In this document: piece after piece, positions 45,079 through 54,893 of the stretch
Layout of the letters: each line of letters begins with the position of its first letter
Position numbering within the stretch: position 1 is the stretch's first letter
Source of the DNA: Cryptomeria japonica
Taxonomy: Eukaryota > Streptophyta > Pinopsida > Cupressales > Cupressaceae
Reading direction: 5' to 3'
NCBI RefSeq assembly: GCF_030272615.1
Contig: NC_081413.1
Location: forward strand, 145,118,476-145,182,475
DNA: 64,000 nucleotides
The notes under the pieces: generated by a model
What the model saw: only the letters and a program-made list of their open reading frames with translations
What the model was told of the DNA's origin: nothing
The model's database searches: none
Translations under genes and position numbers: made by a program

Positions 45079-45776
45079 GTAAGTCAACACTTTTGATCCT
45101 TTTTTGATTTTTGATTTGGTCGTTTTTAGTCATGTTTTGATTTTTGAAATTCGGTTTTAGTAGTTTAGCACGTCAGAGTCGCAATTTAGCGCATACGAAG
45201 ATTTAGGTAGCACATGAAGCTTGAATTTTAGGGTTGCGTCCGAAACAAAATAGTGTAGTGCATAGAAGGTCTAGCTTAGCGTAGGGGAGGGAAAATAGTG
45301 CATGGCGAGCGTAGGGTAGCACGTCGGGTTAACACGGTAGTGTGTGACGAAGACCTATCACATAGGGGTCATAGGGGTTTGCATGGGTAAGGGGGTTAAG
45401 TGCGTAGGGTAGACCTAGCACATAGGGTCAAATAGGTAGTGTCAGCAAGGTATAGGTTAGCGCATAAGTAGGTTTTAGTGCATAGGGTGGGTTAAGTGAT
45501 GCATTGGTGAGAAAGGATAGTGTGTCAAAGCATTTTAGCACATAGGGTAAATAGATTAGCGCGTAAGAACAATAGCTTAGCGCATGGGTAGAGTTTAGCG
45601 CGTAGACAATATGTTTTAGCGCATCAGAAAAAAATTTTGTGAGATGGGGTGATTTTACGAAATTGTTGTGTTTTTCTGTCATGGTTTTTATTGATTTGTC
45701 CAATATGAGTGTTGATATAACTTGTTTTGATTTGCGATATTTCAAGTTATGCATAGATATTAATGCATAGATTCAG
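45079..45776 (+). other. likely intron of the antisense gene, containing TAGCGCAT array
   Basis: Begins GTAAGTC and could end TTCAG at 45776, keeping phase 0 into exon 2. From about 45165 to 45625 it is packed with TAGCGCAT and decayed variants (TAGTGCAT, TAGCACAT, TAGCGCGT). Splicing is inferred from sequence only. Confidence 0.5.
45165..45625 (+). repeat. TTTAGCGCAT octamer array (3' side of gypsy element)
   Basis: Exact TAGCGCAT at 45187, 45458, 45578 and 45617, with more than ten one- or two-base variants, often followed by AGGGT, spaced about 20-40 bp. The reverse complement ATGCGCTA forms a second cluster set in the leader at 55940-57880. Confidence 0.8.
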
Positions 45777-46187
45777 ACCCTACAGGTGACTGTACAGCAG
45801 CTACAGGCACAGGTTTTGACATATCAGTGGCATATTGCGTAGTTGACCATGAAGCGGGACACAGAGATAGAGCGGAGGGGGCGAGTGGAGGAGCTTGCAC
45901 TAAGTGTGCAAAGAGCAGTGGCAGGTGGTCCGATGAGAGACACCTAGAGAGAGCTATCTTTGAGAGCTCAGGAGGCGGAGTACTACCATCAGCATTATGA
46001 GGCTGCGGTACCTAGGGATCATTGAGTACAGAGCTTCACACAGTCAAGATCTAGTCGATCTCAAGACACTAGGTCACGGTTCGAGAGCCGAGGTGTGACA
46101 GGGCCATCGAGATAGGATCCCCCTGGGGATCTAGGGGTGGGGACATCTAGAGCCAGACCATCTCCGTCAGGGGATAGCCATACTTGA
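45777..46187 (+). pseudogene. antisense gene of the gypsy element, exon 2
   Basis: Frame TLQVTVQQLQAQVLTYQWHI, then KRDTEIERRGRVEELALSVQ, ELSLRAQEAEYYHQHYEAA and an Arg/Ser-rich tail (QSRSSRSQDTRSRFESRG), ending SGDSHT before TGA at 46185. It is a short Gln/Glu-rich coiled coil followed by a basic tail. Stops at 45840 (TAG), near 45948 (TAG), 46023 (TGA) and near 46113 (TAG); the TAG codons sit where CAG (Gln) would fit, as expected from decay of methylated C. No known domain. Confidence 0.6.
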
Positions 46188-47729
46188 GAGACGTGGTCTC
46201 TATTGTATTTTTTATCATTGTATTCTTTGTACTGGACACAGAGATGATAGATTTTGTACATTTTGATCATTTTTGGATATATATATATATATATGACATC
46301 ATTATCTTTGATCATGTGGTGTGTTGTATGGATGTATGTGCTTATGTGTTCTTTTCTTTTTGTTATGATGATGCAATGCTTAAATATATAATGTAATGTA
46401 TGATGCAGGATGTATGCTTTGATATGTTTGTGAGATGTATTTAAAAAATGAGATGTATGATAATGACATGCAACTAATTGTAAAATGATATGCAACTATG
46501 TTTTTGGTAGCAGCCTCATTCTGTATTTGCCATCCGATATAGCCATATGTTGTTTGCTTTCTTTGTAGGTATCATCATTGAGCATTGATTTGTTTAGGAT
46601 ATGTTGAAAATTTATACAAGCACAATGGTATAATTGAACCATAATGACCTGATAAAAATTTACATGATGTTTGATTTTGCAAGATAGCACAAGCGTCAAG
46701 GTATAGTTGAACCAGGACGACCCAAGTGCGGATTGCATAAATAGACAAGATTAAATCATTTGTATACGTGAAGTGGAATCAGGCCTTCAGTGATATTCGA
46801 TGTATCACGTCTCGAGGCAAGTATTCACACAGTACAAGTGATCGCTTCCCAAACAGAAGACTAAAAAAATATTGGAAGTTCCCCATCATCTCTAGCTTTG
46901 AAGCATTGAGTGAGAAAAGGAAGAGAATCCAATAATTTAAAAAGTTCAAAATGCAAAAATAGTCAAGATTTTTTATGCGATAATGCAACATTCAGTACTT
47001 CAGAAAATCATCCATCCTTGGTATTTCTGTGATTTTCTTGTTTTGTTTTAGCGATGAAGTGTAGTTTTGTTTGTTAGATGTAATGTTTCTGAGTTTTGCA
47101 AATAGTTTTGATGTCTTGAATGTTCGCAAGTTTCGACGATTTTAATGCCCCTAGCTGAGTGTGCCTCTTGATGTGAATATGTACAGTGATTTCCAAGCCA
47201 TGGTGGAATGTGGTAAGAGGATATATATGGATAAACCAGGATAGTGACTACGCTAAGTATGTCCTGAATGGATATGTGCTAAGTGTCGTGCGATGGCCAA
47301 TAGTGTGTGATGGATATGGATAAAATGGTATTGATATAGATAGAGGAGCCATCCTCTCACAATAGTGCCTGTTGCCAGGTTTTCACCATTTGTTTTTATT
47401 GTACTTTGTTTTTTTTTTGCTTTTTTTTTGGTTTTTTTTTTTTTTTGCTTTTTTTTGGCATTTTCCATGCACTAGGCTACTTAAGTGTAGTACTTCTTCA
47501 GATGGATGTTGTTAGTTGGTTCATCGAGCATATCTCCTTCTGAAGTTGTTAGCTGATAGGCACCTGATCCATAGACTAATATGATGACATAGGGACCCAA
47601 CCAGTTAGGTTCAAATTTCCCTTTCTTTTCTCAATCTTCCTGATTTCTTGGATTTTCTTTAAGGACTAGGTCACCAACTTTGAAGTGGCGAGGGATGACC
47701 TTATGATTATAGCTCCTGCACATGCGTTG
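46188..47729. other. gypsy element, untranslated segment after integrase
   Basis: No gene. It contains a (TA)8 run at 46279-46294, a 65 bp-spaced pair of 'AGCACAA...GGTATAGTTGAACCA..A(C/T)GACC' repeats at 46618-46650 and 46685-46722, and T-rich low complexity at 47405-47460. Integrase C-terminal remnants may extend into 47480-47729. Confidence 0.55.
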
Positions 47730-48758
47730 TTAATATGCTTTGAGATGAGTGTAATCATGCTGATGTCTTTCATCTAATAGTTCGAGTTCTTGCAGTTGGT
47801 TAACTCGATACTCTTCATCTGGGATTAAACCTTTCAAAGAGACTCTGAGAGATGGGATTTCTACTTCTAGGGGTAAAATGGCTTCTGATCCATATACTAA
47901 TGAGTATGGTGTTGCTCTTGTAGGTGTGTGGATGTTGGTTCTGTATGCCCAAAGTGCTAGATTAAGTTGTACATGCCAATCTTTGCCGACATCATTCACT
48001 GTTTTCTTTAGGATTTTTAGTATTGTCTTGTTAGATGCTTCGGCTTGACCATTCCCCTGTGGGTAGTACGGTGTATAGAATCAATGTTGGATTTTAAATT
48101 GTTCATATAATTCTTTGACATCTTGGTTTTTGAATGGGCACCTATTATCGGTGATGATGGAACTTGGAATACCATATCTGCAGATCAAATAGTTTAGGAT
48201 AAAAGAGGCAATTTGTTTCCCAGTCACTGTGGTCATGGGAACTGCTTCTATCCATTTGGTAAAGTATTTTGTTGCAGTTATAATGAAATTGTGTCCATTT
48301 GAAGATGAAGTATGAATTTTGCCGACCAAGTCTAGTCCCCACTGACAAAAGGGATAGGATGTTGTAAATGGCTGCAGTTCTTGTGCTGGTGCATGTATCA
48401 GATTACCATGGATCTGGCATTTAGGACATTTATTGGCGAAGTGATATGAGTCTTTCTCCATTGTAGGCCAGTAGTATCCCATCCTTAGAAGCTTTTTAGC
48501 AATAGTAGTACCACTTGAATGTGTGCCACAAATACCTTCATGAAGCTCGTGTAAAGCGGAATCAGAATCATTACGATCAAGGCAACGAAGAAGAGTACCA
48601 TCTAAACCTCGACGATACAAAGTATTAGCGGTAAACGTATAACAGGTAGCTTGCCAGATGAAGTTACATTTTTGGTTATGGGATTGGTCAATTGGTAGGA
48701 TATTGTTCTTAAGATAATCATATGTTGGTCCATATAACAGAGAATCTGAACCAGTCAA
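47730..48758 (-). pseudogene. gypsy integrase
   Basis: H2C2 zinc-binding module (H..G..GTHSSGTTIA... then CPKCQIHG), core with first Asp in WGLDLVGKI, second in SIITDNRCPF (Arg replaces the usual Gly), and after a stop near 48094 the Glu in GNGQAEASNKTILK. The C-terminal part has LNLALWAYRTNIHTPT and TPYSLVYGSEAILPLE. No chromodomain. Catalyses integration when intact. One TGA at the core plus loss of an unbroken frame to RNase H make it inactive. Confidence 0.92.
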
Positions 48759-48833
48759 GGCATAGATAACATGGGATTCAGAGTGGTCATAGGCGGGGGA
48801 GAACAGTTGCTCTACTAGAAACTCATAACAACT

Positions 48834-49484
48834 CTATTGCTCTGGAATTTGTAGTAATGAAGCAACAATAGCCATTGCATCGGTTTCTTTGTTGTTCAAC
48901 CTTGGTATTTGCTCAAAGGTGATGTGCACAAAATATTGCTTGAAGTCATCCACCATTCGCTTGTAGGGTAGTAGCTTGTCATCCTTTGTCTGATAGTCAT
49001 TTTTGACTTGATTGATGACTAGTTGTGAATCTCCATAGACCATTAACTCTGTGATTTTCCATTCGATGGCCATTTTGATGCCTATAACCAATGCCTCATA
49101 TTCAGCCACATTATTTGTGCATGGGAACATAAACCTATATGATCTTGGTATAGTGTGTCCTTCAGGAGTGATGAATAGAATGCCAGCACCTATTCCATGT
49201 TGTGTGTATGATCCGTTAAAGTATAGGGTCCATTGTTTGGTAGAAATAGAAAGAACGTCCCTGTCTGGAAATTCAATCTCCATAGTTTGTTTGCCTGGTA
49301 GTGGTGCTTCAGCCAGTTGATCTGCAATTGCTTGTCCTTTGATGGCTCGTCTTTCTATGTATTGGATGTCGAATTCACTGAGAATCATGACCCATTTAGC
49401 CAATCTACCTGTAAGAGCTGCCTTGCTGAGTAGATATTTGAGAGGATCAATTTTTGCCACTAGCTTAATTGTGTGTGCTAGCAT
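48834..49484 (-). pseudogene. gypsy second RNase H (archaeal-like)
   Basis: QWTLYFNGSY...GAGILFITPEGH, AEYEALVIGIKMAIEWKI, VYGDSQLVINQVK and a C-terminal NKETDAMAIVASL follow the Tat-type additional RNase H. The first catalytic Asp of YFDGS is Asn here (AAC at about 49220), which would abolish activity; Glu (AEYEAL) and the second Asp (GDSQL) remain. The frame also contains the end of the first RNase H (LAKWVMILSEFDIQYIERR). Confidence 0.85.
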
Positions 49485-49847
49485 ATAATGTCAGAACTTC
49501 TAAGATGCGAAGACCACTATTAGGCAAGCCTTTTCAATGAATGTATACTTGAGTTCATAGCCATTCAATGTCCTACTGATGTAGTATATGGCTCATTCTT
49601 TCCCTTGTTGATCTTCTTGTGCCAATAGTGCCCCCAGTGATATATCTATTGTTGAGATATATAGGATAAGTGGCTTTCCTATGACTGGTGGTACTAGAAC
49701 TGGTGGATTCATTATGAATTGTTTGATTTGGTAAAAAGATTCTGCACACTTGGTCTCCCATCTGAATGGTACATTTTTGTGTAGTAAATGGTTAAATGGT
49801 AGACTTTTATCTGCTAGCTGAGCGATGAATCGCTTGATTGATTGAAG
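49485..49847 (-). pseudogene. gypsy RT C-terminus and first RNase H
   Basis: In a frame with stops the segment reads PLILYISTIDISLGALLAQ, IYYISRTLNGYE and KYTFIEKACLIVVFA, typical of the RT-linked gypsy RNase H. Stops near 49499 and 49594, and a shift at about 49848, separate it from RT. Confidence 0.8.
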
Positions 49848-50516
49848 TCATCCTTGTAGAGATCTGAGTTGACTGATATTCTTTAGTGGTGGCATTTCCA
49901 TAATGTCTTGTACCTTTGCTGGATCTACTTTGATACCTTTAGCTGAGACTATGTATCCTAGTAACTTGCTTGATGTAACCCCAAAGACACACTTCTTAGG
50001 GTTGAGCCTGACTTGGAATTTCTCCAATCGATCAAAGATCTTTGTTAGGATGCTGAGATGTTCTGCTCTAGTGAAGGACTTAGCTAATATATCATCCACA
50101 TAATCTTCCATAAATGTCTGCATCATGTCATGAAAGATTGTTGTCATTGCTCTTTGATAAGTGGCCCCTGCATTCTTTAAGCCAAAAGGCATAACATTCC
50201 AATAGTACGCTCCCCAAGGACAGGTGAATGCGGTTTTATCTTGATCTTCTGGGGCTATTTTGATTTGATTATAGCCTGAGAAACCGTCCATTAGTGAGAG
50301 CATTGCATGGCCTGTTGTGAGATCTACAATTATGTCGATACTGGGCAGAGGAAAGTCATCTTTTGGACAAGCTTTGTTGACATCTCTAAAGTCAGTGCAT
50401 ATTCTGATACTACCATCTGGCTTTGATACTAGAACAATGTTGGAAATCCATTCTACATAGTCAATGGATCGGATGAAGCCGACATCTAATAGTTTCTTTA
50501 GTTCAGTTTTGACCAT
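49848..50516 (-). CDS. gypsy reverse transcriptase core (open segment)
   Basis: An uninterrupted 222-codon stretch with all RT blocks: GFIRSIDYVEWISNIVLV, RICTDFRDVNKACPKDDFPLP, the first catalytic Asp in LSLMDGFSGYNQI, MPFGLKNAGATYQR, the YVDD box at about 50089-50100, and FGVTSSKLLGYIVS. The catalytic residues are intact. The listed start is an internal Met; upstream at 50541-50771 the frame reads WSYADMPRVDP and GVKPVKQKL, the usual lead-in. Converts element RNA to cDNA. Confidence 0.92.
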   Translation of the reverse strand: MVKTELKKLLDVGFIRSIDYVEWISNIVLVSKPDGSIRICTDFRDVNKACPKDDFPLPSIDIIVDLTTGHAMLSLMDGFSGYNQIKIAPEDQDKTAFTCPWGAYYWNVMPFGLKNAGATYQRAMTTIFHDMMQTFMEDYVDDILAKSFTRAEHLSILTKIFDRLEKFQVRLNPKKCVFGVTSSKLLGYIVSAKGIKVDPAKVQDIMEMPPLKNISQLRSLQG

Positions 50517-50540
50517 GAGTGCTACCTATGGATTCATCTT

Positions 50541-51956
50541 TCATAGCTTTTGCTTGACTGGTTTAACTCCTAAAGAGATGGACAAGTGATGCATGATCAA
50601 GTGTGGATCGACTCTGGGCATATCGGCATATGACCAAGCAAAGTTACTTTGTTGTTCTTTAAAGAAAATGATGAATGCTGATCTTTCCTCCTCTGTCAGA
50701 GATTCTGCAAGGTGTATGTTTTTTACTGTTTCTGTGGTACCAATGTTGATTGATTGAGTGGGCTCAATCAATATGGGTGATCGCTCATGAAAGTGTTAAG
50801 GAAGAGTGTCAAGTCTCCCATCGTTAGGTGCCTTAAAAAGGTTTTCACCCTCAGATGCGTCCTTTATTTTTACTTTTTTGTGATCTAGAGCTGCCATTGA
50901 CTGGTTTTTAGCATCAGATCTTTTATTTGGCTTATTTTTGCAACTGAGAGACTTGGCACTCCCTGATTGGCAGACATCATTACTTTGTTCACTAGTAGAG
51001 CCTATTTCTGGATTTACAGTACATAGGTAATGGATAATAGATTCATCATTTGGGGAAATTGGTATATCATGGATTTTGGGTTCATCCCAGTCGATGAGGT
51101 TAGAAAAGACAAGCAGTAAAGAATCGTTAGGTGGATCAAGTTCTGCTACTGTAAGTGTCAAGACAGAGTGTTCATCATGATTGTTCTTGGTTTTAAAGAA
51201 GTCCAGGATTTTGTCGAGGTCTTCGATGGTATTATCTTCCGTATAGACTTGTTCATAATGTTTCTATTCGCTTTCCTTGGCGTCATAGATATTCTGTGGT
51301 CCAAATTCAAGAGGTCTATCTTTTGCGTTATTTTCTTCTTGAAAAAGGGGTATGGAATCAGTATTGTCAGTGATATCTGTAGTAGCATTTGAGAAGTTAC
51401 CTCATTCATATTCATTGGAATCAGTCTTAGAGGCATCATCCCAGATTGTATCAGTGCTATAAACTGGTATGTTGTATGGTGAAAAGAAATCTTTGATGAG
51501 GGATACCATTTTGATAGTTTTTGTTGATTCTGTGTCAGATCCTGCTTCTACTTTCTATATTTGTTCATAGACTGTGCCCCCTCGGGGAGAAATAATGGTA
51601 TATGAAGATGATTTTATTGGTTCTTGAAATAGTGGATTCTGAACATGAGCTACTACTGCAGATATGGCGCTTTTGTGGCTTAGAAGTTTTTCCTAATGTA
51701 ACTTCTAGTCTTGACATTCCCATGCCTTGCGGATTGTTTCTGCTGATTCAAACAGTGCTTCCTGCCAGGGTTCTTATTTGTACTTCTTCTTTACTTTCCA
51801 TTGAGGTTTTGTAGTTATGCGGGGTAGCTTTCTTAATAGGAAAGTGAGCTCGCAACCCAATCCTGTTTTGTCTCTACTGGGCTGCGAAGGAAGATCTATG
51901 GGTTCAGTGACTCCTTCTTTGCATTTCCCAATAGGTCCTTTACCATCATATCCCAT
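50541..51956 (-). pseudogene. gypsy protease-RT linker with G-patch-like segment
   Basis: 51774-51956 reads MGYDGKGPIGKCKEG...KTGLGCE, a G-patch-like Gly pattern found between protease and RT in many plant gypsy elements. 50796-51439 is an acidic, poorly conserved linker with several stops. 50541-50771 is the start of the RT lead-in (EQQSNFAWSYADMP). Confidence 0.7.
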
Positions 51957-52133
51957 TTGCTACATGATTAAGTATCCTTTTCCATATAGGTGTGTTGGTA
52001 GAATAATGTCTAGAGCAGCTACTCTATTATCTTCTTCCTCATCTTTGTATAACCAGATAAGAATATCCTTGTCTTTTGATTCATGTGCTAGAGTGCCTAA
52101 TTGGATGAAGGTACCATCAAATTTGGTGATGGG

Positions 52134-53851
52134 CTAAGTTACCAGATCTGTTGATGTAGTAGGCAATCCATGAGATTTGGGTGATGTCGATAATTTGGCC
52201 AAACATAGGGGCTCCAAAGAGTATTCTCCCATACCTTGGTCTTTGATTTGCATTTTCTGCTTGAAATCTCCAGATAATGAGTTGGGCTTTACTGTTTGTA
52301 GATCTAATGTTGAAGATTGTTTCTTTTCTCTATTATGAGGAACCAAACTGTCTTGAGCTGCCCCCATTGCGTTGCAATGTTGAAATGGATTGTGATCAGT
52401 AGATATGGAGATTTCTTGTCCGTCATAAGGAAATTTGACACACTGGTGATATGTAGAAGGCATTGCTTGCATTTCATGTATCCAGGGTCACCCTAACAAA
52501 ATATTGTAGGTGAGAGCTATGTCTAAGACCTGACACATAGTATCCTTTTGCACTGGTCCCACTTGAATAGGTAACATCATAGTTCCTTTAGAGGACCTTT
52601 CCTCATCATCATATGCCTTTATGGTAATTTTCTTGCAGGGCTCAATAGACTCTTCTGAGAAGCCTAATGCACGGATAAGTTTTAAAGTACATATATTAAG
52701 TCTGGCTCCTCCATCTATTAAGACTCTTTTTACTCGGTGTTTACAAACAATGACTTTGATATGGAGAGGAGTGTTATGTGGATGGCTCAAGGAAGCATTG
52801 TCATGCTCTGAAAAGGTGAGGTTATGAGGTCCTATCATATGGGTGACCATGGCTTGAAATCTATCTGTATCTAGATTTTGAGGTACATTGGTTTCCAATA
52901 GGGCTTGTCCCAATATGTCTTTGTGCTTCGGTGATAGTTTCAACAATTCTAGTATAGATATCTGAGCTGGAGTTTTGCGTAGTTGGCTAACCAAGTCATA
53001 TTGGATTTTTGGTGTAGTAGTTGTAGGTGACGTATGCCCTTTTAAGACATACTTCTGAGTTCGGGTTGTTACATTGATAGATTCATGATCACGCTGATCT
53101 CGGATGGTGATGACATTTACTTGATGATCTTCAGCTGATATGTGATTTATGGTGTTGTTGTAGATATGGTTGATACGAGCTCCGCATGTATCATTCGAGG
53201 TTGAAGCTCCTTCTTTGTTATAATTTGGAAGAGGATTTTTAAAGGCTCCATGATCACCATTTGTTTTAAGACCATCTACCGTTAAGTCACCTTGATCAAT
53301 CATGTCTTGCACAATGTGTTTTAATCTCATGCAATCGTTCATCCGATGACCCTTGTTACGATGGTAATCACAATAGTGTGAATCATTCCACCAAGGTGGT
53401 TTGATTTGGGGTTCATAGTTGCTGATTGGAGGCAAAGAAAGAATCTTGTTTGCCAAAAGTTCTCTGAATGTTGATTCTAGTGATTTTCCTAGTGGTGTGA
53501 AAACAAGCTTTTGGAAATTGTTTGTGTTGTCGTGGGAATTGTTGTTAGGTCCTGGATTCATGTTTTTTCCTTGAGTATCATTGGTGTTGTTTGCGTTGAG
53601 TTGTCCTTGATTGATGTTTGGTGCATATGTGTTAGCATTTGGATTAGCATTTTTAGGATTTTTCATAGCCTGAGAACTTCTGGATAATGCAAGCACTGGT
53701 TGCTTAGATTTCGGATCATGAATTTCATTGTTGCATTCGTTTTTCTTTCGAGTCTAGAATCGAGATTTGTCCAAGTTGCTATTGTTCTGGTTATTGTAGT
53801 TTGATGATTTTGTTCCTTCCTTTTAGAATTTGAGTGTTCCCTTTTTGACAC
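52134..53851 (-). pseudogene. gypsy gag C-terminus (zinc-knuckle remnant) and protease
   Basis: In the frame from 53696: CDYHRNKGHRMNDC, the C-x2-H-x4-H-x4-C remnant of a CCHC knuckle usual in Tat elements. The aspartic protease follows at about 52705-52722 with VLIDGGARLNI; the family pattern is DSG or DTG, so the middle residue is changed to Gly. The downstream flap and PWIHEMQAMPSTYHQ motif follow at 52472, separated by one TGA at about 52490. An Asn-rich stretch occupies 53540-53640. Cleavage of the polyprotein would be impaired. Confidence 0.85.
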
Positions 53852-54893
53852 ATGCTTCCTCTACTTGAATGCCATTTTCAATCAATTTAGCGAAAGATGG
53901 TATGCATTGAAGTTTTAGCGTGTAACTCATTTCACCATTCAAATTGTCAATGAAGATTTCCATTTTCTCCTTTTCAAGAATATCTTGAGGATATCGTGAT
54001 ACCATACATCGCCAGCATTGAAGAAATATCATAAATGTTTCGTTGTTCTTTTGTTTGGTGTTGCAGATGTCTAGCATGGTTATAGCGTGTTGAATATTAT
54101 AGGAGTATTGTGTTATGAACTTGTTAACCAATTCATCAAATGATCTGATAGGTGGCGTAACTTTAGACAACCATTCCATTGTTTGCCCTCCCAAGCTTCT
54201 TGGGAATAATCTCATCAGATAAGTGTCATCATGAGAAAACTCAAGACTCATGGTATAGAATTCTCTGACATGATCACGGGGATCACTTTTTCCATCATAT
54301 TTGTCAATTTTAGGTACGTCTGAGTTTGGAGGAAAAGGGATCATGTTCAATCTTCTGTCAAATGGATAAGGACATATTTCATTTAAAGAGTACCATATTG
54401 TTGTCCCTTGTTGCATGTCATGTATTTGTCTTTGTAACATTTGCATTTGTTGAGTAAGGGCAGCCAAAGGTACATTGTCTTGTTGAGGGAAAACTTCTTC
54501 CCTTGTATTAGTTCTCAGCTGAAAAGGTGTGTTAAATGGTATATTTTGCTCTAGAGTTTCTAGCTCGGGTATACGCATTTCTGGTATACGTTGTTCTGGA
54601 ATGTGTTGCTCAGGTATGTGTTGTTCAAGGTTACAAGTTTCTTCTTCTCTTTGTTGTTCTTGATATGCATATTGTTGAGATCCGGTTCTAAAGATGTTTG
54701 TGTCTAAATCTTCGGGCAGTTTAACGCCTTTACTTGTGAGCATGAGCAGATACTTTTCTTTGTCATTTTCCATAAGCCTTTCTACAAGCTTTTGGAATGA
54801 AGGGTTTTCCTGACATTCCTGAAGAAGCGCTTTAGAAATTTCAGTCTCTTCTAAGTGTGGAACTTCAAAAGGATTTGACAACCTTCAATTCAT
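53823..54893 (-). pseudogene. gypsy gag (capsid region)
   Basis: Retrotrans_gag-type core near residues 190-330: PKIDKYDGKSDPRDHVREF, LFPRSLGGQTMEWL, SFDELVNKFITQYSYN and NETFMIFLQCWRCM. The N-terminal part has a small repeat (EQHIPEQHIPEQRIPE) and a heptad-rich LAALTQQMQMLQRQIHDMQQ. The natural start is probably ATG at 54893; two codons later a TGA (where Trp TGG is likely) interrupts, and the open frame begins at 54881. It forms the particle shell. Confidence 0.88.

Noticed and set aside
45165-45625. CRISPR-like regularly repeated sequence
   Set aside because: The repeat is only 8-10 bp, spacing is irregular, units are decayed, and the context is a plant retrotransposon.
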